Assembly (NCBI GenBank): GCA_902362365.1
Contig: CABIVQ010000089.1
Span: forward strand, 1 to 5,245
Origin: Clostridiaceae bacterium
GTDB taxonomy: Bacteria; Bacillota; Clostridia; Peptostreptococcales; Peptostreptococcaceae
DNA: 5,245 nucleotides
Direction of reading: 5' to 3'
Below the pieces are notes generated by a model that was not told the DNA's origin, made no database searches, and saw nothing but the letters and a program-made list of their open reading frames with translations. Each line of letters begins with the position of its first letter. Within the stretch, counting starts at the first letter, position 1. Below are positions 4,975-5,245 of this stretch, one piece after another. Made by a program: the position numbers and the translations under genes.

Positions 4975-5014
4975 TAATATAATCACGATAACAGATATTA
5001 TCATGATCATATTA
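4975..5014 (-). ncRNA. 17-bp hairpin that pairs fully only in minus-strand RNA
   Basis: Arms 4975-4991 and 4998-5014 surround the 6-base loop 4992-4997. Fifteen of 17 positions are Watson-Crick. The other two (4986/5003 and 4981/5008) are C/A and A/C mismatches in plus-strand RNA but become G-U pairs in minus-strand RNA. That asymmetry suggests the structure is used in a minus-strand transcript. No T-run follows, so it is not a simple terminator. It lies about 118 bases upstream of the GNAT start and could be a leader element, a processed 3' end of a transcript from the right, or an operator. Confidence 0.4.
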
Positions 5015-5052
5015 TACAGATTAACTGCTGTATAAGTCAGTTTTAGCTATAC

Positions 5053-5086
5053 AATAAAAGCACCTCATTTCTAAGATGCTTTTATT
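5053..5086 (-). terminator. Terminator for a minus-strand transcript, GAAA tetraloop
   Basis: AATAAAAGCA (5053-5062) and TGCTTTTATT (5077-5086) pair perfectly. In minus-strand RNA the stem extends through two G-U pairs to 15 continuous base pairs (5053-5067 with 5072-5086) closed by a GAAA tetraloop. In plus-strand RNA those two positions are C/A mismatches. The minus-strand 3' side is T-rich. This points to a gene entering from beyond the right edge of the window. Confidence 0.72.
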
Positions 5087-5151
5087 ACTTTATATATCTT
5101 TGTTGTAATTAATTATAATAAAAAAAGACACACGATGTTCTAGTGTTGCAT
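5087..5151. other. Short AT-rich spacer with an IS30-end-like 9-mer
   Basis: The stretch contains an A7 run and AGTGTTGCA (5142-5150), the same nine bases found in the IS30 end at 68-76. Read on the plus strand, the sequence that follows gives VLHLVN, resembling the VLHLY of the IS end. The similarity is short, and no transposase block precedes it. Confidence 0.2.
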
Positions 5152-5245
5152 CTAGTTAATATTTGCAACTTGATTTTTACAAAATTTATATAATGAAAAA
5201 AATAACCTTCTTTGGTTAAATGGAAGTAACGACAAATCCATCCAA
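5152..5245 (-). CDS. Possible C-terminal end of a minus-strand gene (partial)
   Basis: One minus-strand frame is open from the window edge to TAG at 5154-5152. It gives 30 residues, WMDLSLLPFNQRRLFF and then SLYKFCKNQVANIN. I do not recognise the product. A second minus-strand frame is open further, to TAA at 5111-5109, and also matches no family I know. The terminator at 5053-5086 supports a minus-strand gene ending hereabouts, but which frame, if either, is coding cannot be settled without sequence to the right. Confidence 0.25.
   Translation of the reverse strand, partial: WMDLSLLPFNQRRLFFSLYKFCKNQVANIN

Noticed and set aside
1..5245. CRISPR arrays, tRNA or rRNA genes, toxin-antitoxin or phage-defence cassettes.
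   Set aside because: No spaced repeat series, no cloverleaf-like GC-rich segment and no protein of such families was seen.

Overview
The window is AT-rich throughout (intergenic stretches are close to pure A/T), uses AGA, ATA and TTA codons freely, has strong GGAGG/GGGGGG-type ribosome binding sites, short intergenic gaps and hairpin-plus-T terminators. This fits a low-GC Firmicute, most likely a clostridium of the Peptostreptococcaceae type (Clostridioides/Paraclostridium/Romboutsia relatives). The genus is an inference from gene content and base composition, not a proof.

Layout from left to right. Bases 1 to about 95 are the right-hand end of an IS30-family insertion sequence: the last codons of its transposase and the terminal sequence, which carries a good outward-facing promoter. 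Next is metA on the minus strand (173-1135), an acyl-homoserine synthase whose residue 111 is Glu, pointing to acetyl-CoA rather than succinyl-CoA as donor. A 343-bp AT-rich divergent intergenic region separates it from a plus-strand MgtC/SapB-family membrane protein (1479-2153). A perfect 13-bp bidirectional terminator (2155-2195) lies between that gene and the convergent minus-strand gene for a six-TM aromatic-acid-exporter/FUSC-type protein (2226-3107, TTG start). Further right on the minus strand are an LppM-like lipoprotein with a C-terminal membrane anchor (3327-4052, own terminator at 3248-3317) and a YvbK-like GNAT acetyltransferase (4393-4857). The last 390 bases hold no complete gene. 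They contain two hairpins that pair fully only in minus-strand RNA, which argues that a minus-strand transcript enters from beyond the right edge.

The genes do not form an evident pathway. Each minus-strand gene appears to be its own transcription unit, with a terminator or a wide gap between neighbours. The region reads as ordinary core/housekeeping sequence next to an IS insertion. I found no convincing new multi-gene system. The points most worth checking are the IS-borne outward promoter aimed at the 3' end of metA, the inverted-repeat architecture around the metA promoter, the Glu111 specificity mark, and the strand-asymmetric RNA hairpins at 4975-5014 and 5053-5086.
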